NCBI GenBank assembly: GCA_900555875.1 | Contig: USNB01000086.1 | Location: 1 to 5,675, forward strand | Direction of reading: 5' to 3' | Source: an uncultured Eubacteriales bacterium | GTDB lineage: Bacteria; Bacillota; Clostridia; Christensenellales; Pumilibacteraceae | Length of the DNA stretch: 5,675 nucleotides | Shown here: positions 4,976 through 5,675 of the stretch, piece by piece | How positions within the stretch are numbered: position 1 is the stretch's first letter | Layout: the number at the start of each line of letters is the position of its first letter | Translations under genes and position numbers: made by a program | The notes under the pieces: model-generated | Seen by the model: the letters and a program-made list of their open reading frames with translations, nothing else | What the model was told of the DNA's origin: nothing | Databases searched by the model: none

Positions 4976-5675
4976 TTATTTCTCTTCATCCGTCCCTGCG
5001 GACGTTTCCGAGATATTCCCCTTTTCCTGCTTACGCCGTTCCTTAAGATACTCGTTATACATATTTACGACGTTCATCCTGTTCGTTATGACGAGTTTGC
5101 GCGTTATCGGCAGCGGTCTCGGACTTCCCGTTCCCGCTCCGCGCGCAGCTTCGCGCTCCGCGCGCTCTGCCACCGGTCTGCTGACCGCGCGGCGTTCGCC
5201 GCTCTTTGCGCCGGGCATCTGCAAAGCCGACGCATAACGCTTGCCGGATGTCCCTCTCGCCCTGTCCGAATAATCCATGATGGATACATGCTCGTCATCC
5301 GAAATGACGGGCGCTTTGGGCGCGTGTTTAGGTCTTTCTGCCGACGAGGCGGGCATGTCTTTCGCAATATCCGCATTCCCCGCTTTCTCCTGCCCCGCGG
5401 CAGCGACAGATCCTTCGTCCGCTGCCGGTGAAGCCTCTTCCGCATCCGCAACAACGTTTTCCTCTTCCGCAGGCGCGGACTGCTCGATCTCAGCGGCAAT
5501 GTTTTCCGCTTCCGCAGGCTCAGACGGCTCTGTTTCAGCGGCAACGCTTTCCTCTTCCGCCGGCTCAGGCTGTCCGGTCTCCGCAACAACGTTTTCATCC
5601 TCTGCGGGCGCGGACCGCTCGTCCGCCGTAAGCGAAATATCGGTCTCCTCTTCGCAAGGCGCAGGCGCCACCTCC
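4976..5675 (-). CDS. Ala/Glu/Pro-rich repeat protein of unknown function, 5' end beyond window
   Basis: At least 232 residues are visible and the frame stays open to the window edge. A GTG at 5671 could start it, but the GGAGG touching that GTG is too close to serve as a ribosome site, so the gene probably begins upstream. Residues 20-94 (counted from the GTG) are five imperfect 15-residue repeats of the form SAPAEEENVVAETEQ, strongly acidic and probably disordered or loosely helical. The middle is mixed and polar (HVSIMDYSDRARGTSGKR). The last 60 residues turn basic, with a likely helix TRKLVITNRMNVVNMYNEYLKERRKQ that may be the conserved part. There are no membrane segments and no known domain that I recognise. 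The acidic N-terminal and basic C-terminal halves suggest a scaffold or nucleic-acid-associated protein, but this is only a charge argument. It probably shares an operon with the ROK kinase. Confidence 0.7.
   Translation of the reverse strand, partial: EVAPAPCEEETDISLTADERSAPAEDENVVAETGQPEPAEEESVAAETEPSEPAEAENIAAEIEQSAPAEEENVVADAEEASPAADEGSVAAAGQEKAGNADIAKDMPASSAERPKHAPKAPVISDDEHVSIMDYSDRARGTSGKRYASALQMPGAKSGERRAVSRPVAERAEREAARGAGTGSPRPLPITRKLVITNRMNVVNMYNEYLKERRKQEKGNISETSAGTDEEK
5390..5614 (-). repeat. Five tandem 45-base coding repeats
   Basis: Five in-frame units of 45 bases encode the 15-residue repeats of the Ala/Glu/Pro-rich protein. Units are S/PxPAExExVxAExx with variable ends; the most similar are units 1 and 4 (SAPAEDENVVAETGQ and SAPAEEENVVADAEE). 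The last unit is the most diverged. Such arrays change length readily by slippage or recombination. Confidence 0.8.

Noticed and set aside
5390..5614. CRISPR array or intergenic repeat
   Set aside because: The 45-base units are contiguous, without spacers, in frame and diverged at codon level, so they are protein-coding tandem repeats.

Overview
The window looks like chromosomal DNA from an uncultured clostridial-type bacterium (Bacillota). The evidence is indirect: Shine-Dalgarno sites of the AGGAG type, consensus sigma-A promoters, a PepV/Sapep-type M20 dipeptidase, a YpsA-like SLOG protein, a ROK sugar kinase with the CxCGxxGCxE signature, and a membrane-anchored family 3 glycosidase, all in moderately GC-rich sequence. 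Neither the genus nor the source habitat can be read from the sequence. Coding density is high and no gene-free stretch reaches 300 bases. All genes lie on the minus strand except the M20 dipeptidase.

Left part (1-1271, minus strand): a YpsA-like SLOG protein is followed by a small protein with two tandem zinc ribbons and a very acidic tail. One base after that protein's stop codon begins an ORF with the HUH motif of rolling-circle replication initiators. It lacks the usual N-terminal part of that family and runs off the window edge.

Middle (1272-2746): the SLOG gene and the plus-strand M20 dipeptidase diverge from an 89-base spacer. The spacer holds two perfect TTGACA-17-TATAAT promoters back to back. 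In both, the -10 box lies only 6-7 bases before the start codon and no Shine-Dalgarno is present, so both mRNAs are predicted to be leaderless. A bidirectional terminator separates the dipeptidase from the convergent glycosidase fragment.

Right part (2747-5675, minus strand): an Ala/Glu/Pro-rich protein of unknown function (5' end outside the window) with five 15-residue repeats is followed by a complete ROK glucokinase and a strong terminator. Next come a promoter and a response-regulator gene that is cut off inside its receiver domain. It is joined out of frame to the C-terminal part of a membrane-anchored GH3 glycosidase. Both partners are broken at the same point (about 3545-3558), so this is either a real deletion or rearrangement, or an assembly misjoin.

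I see no complete new defence or mobile system here. The strongest signals are the paired leaderless promoters, the response regulator/GH3 junction, and the truncated HUH ORF next to the acidic zinc-ribbon gene.
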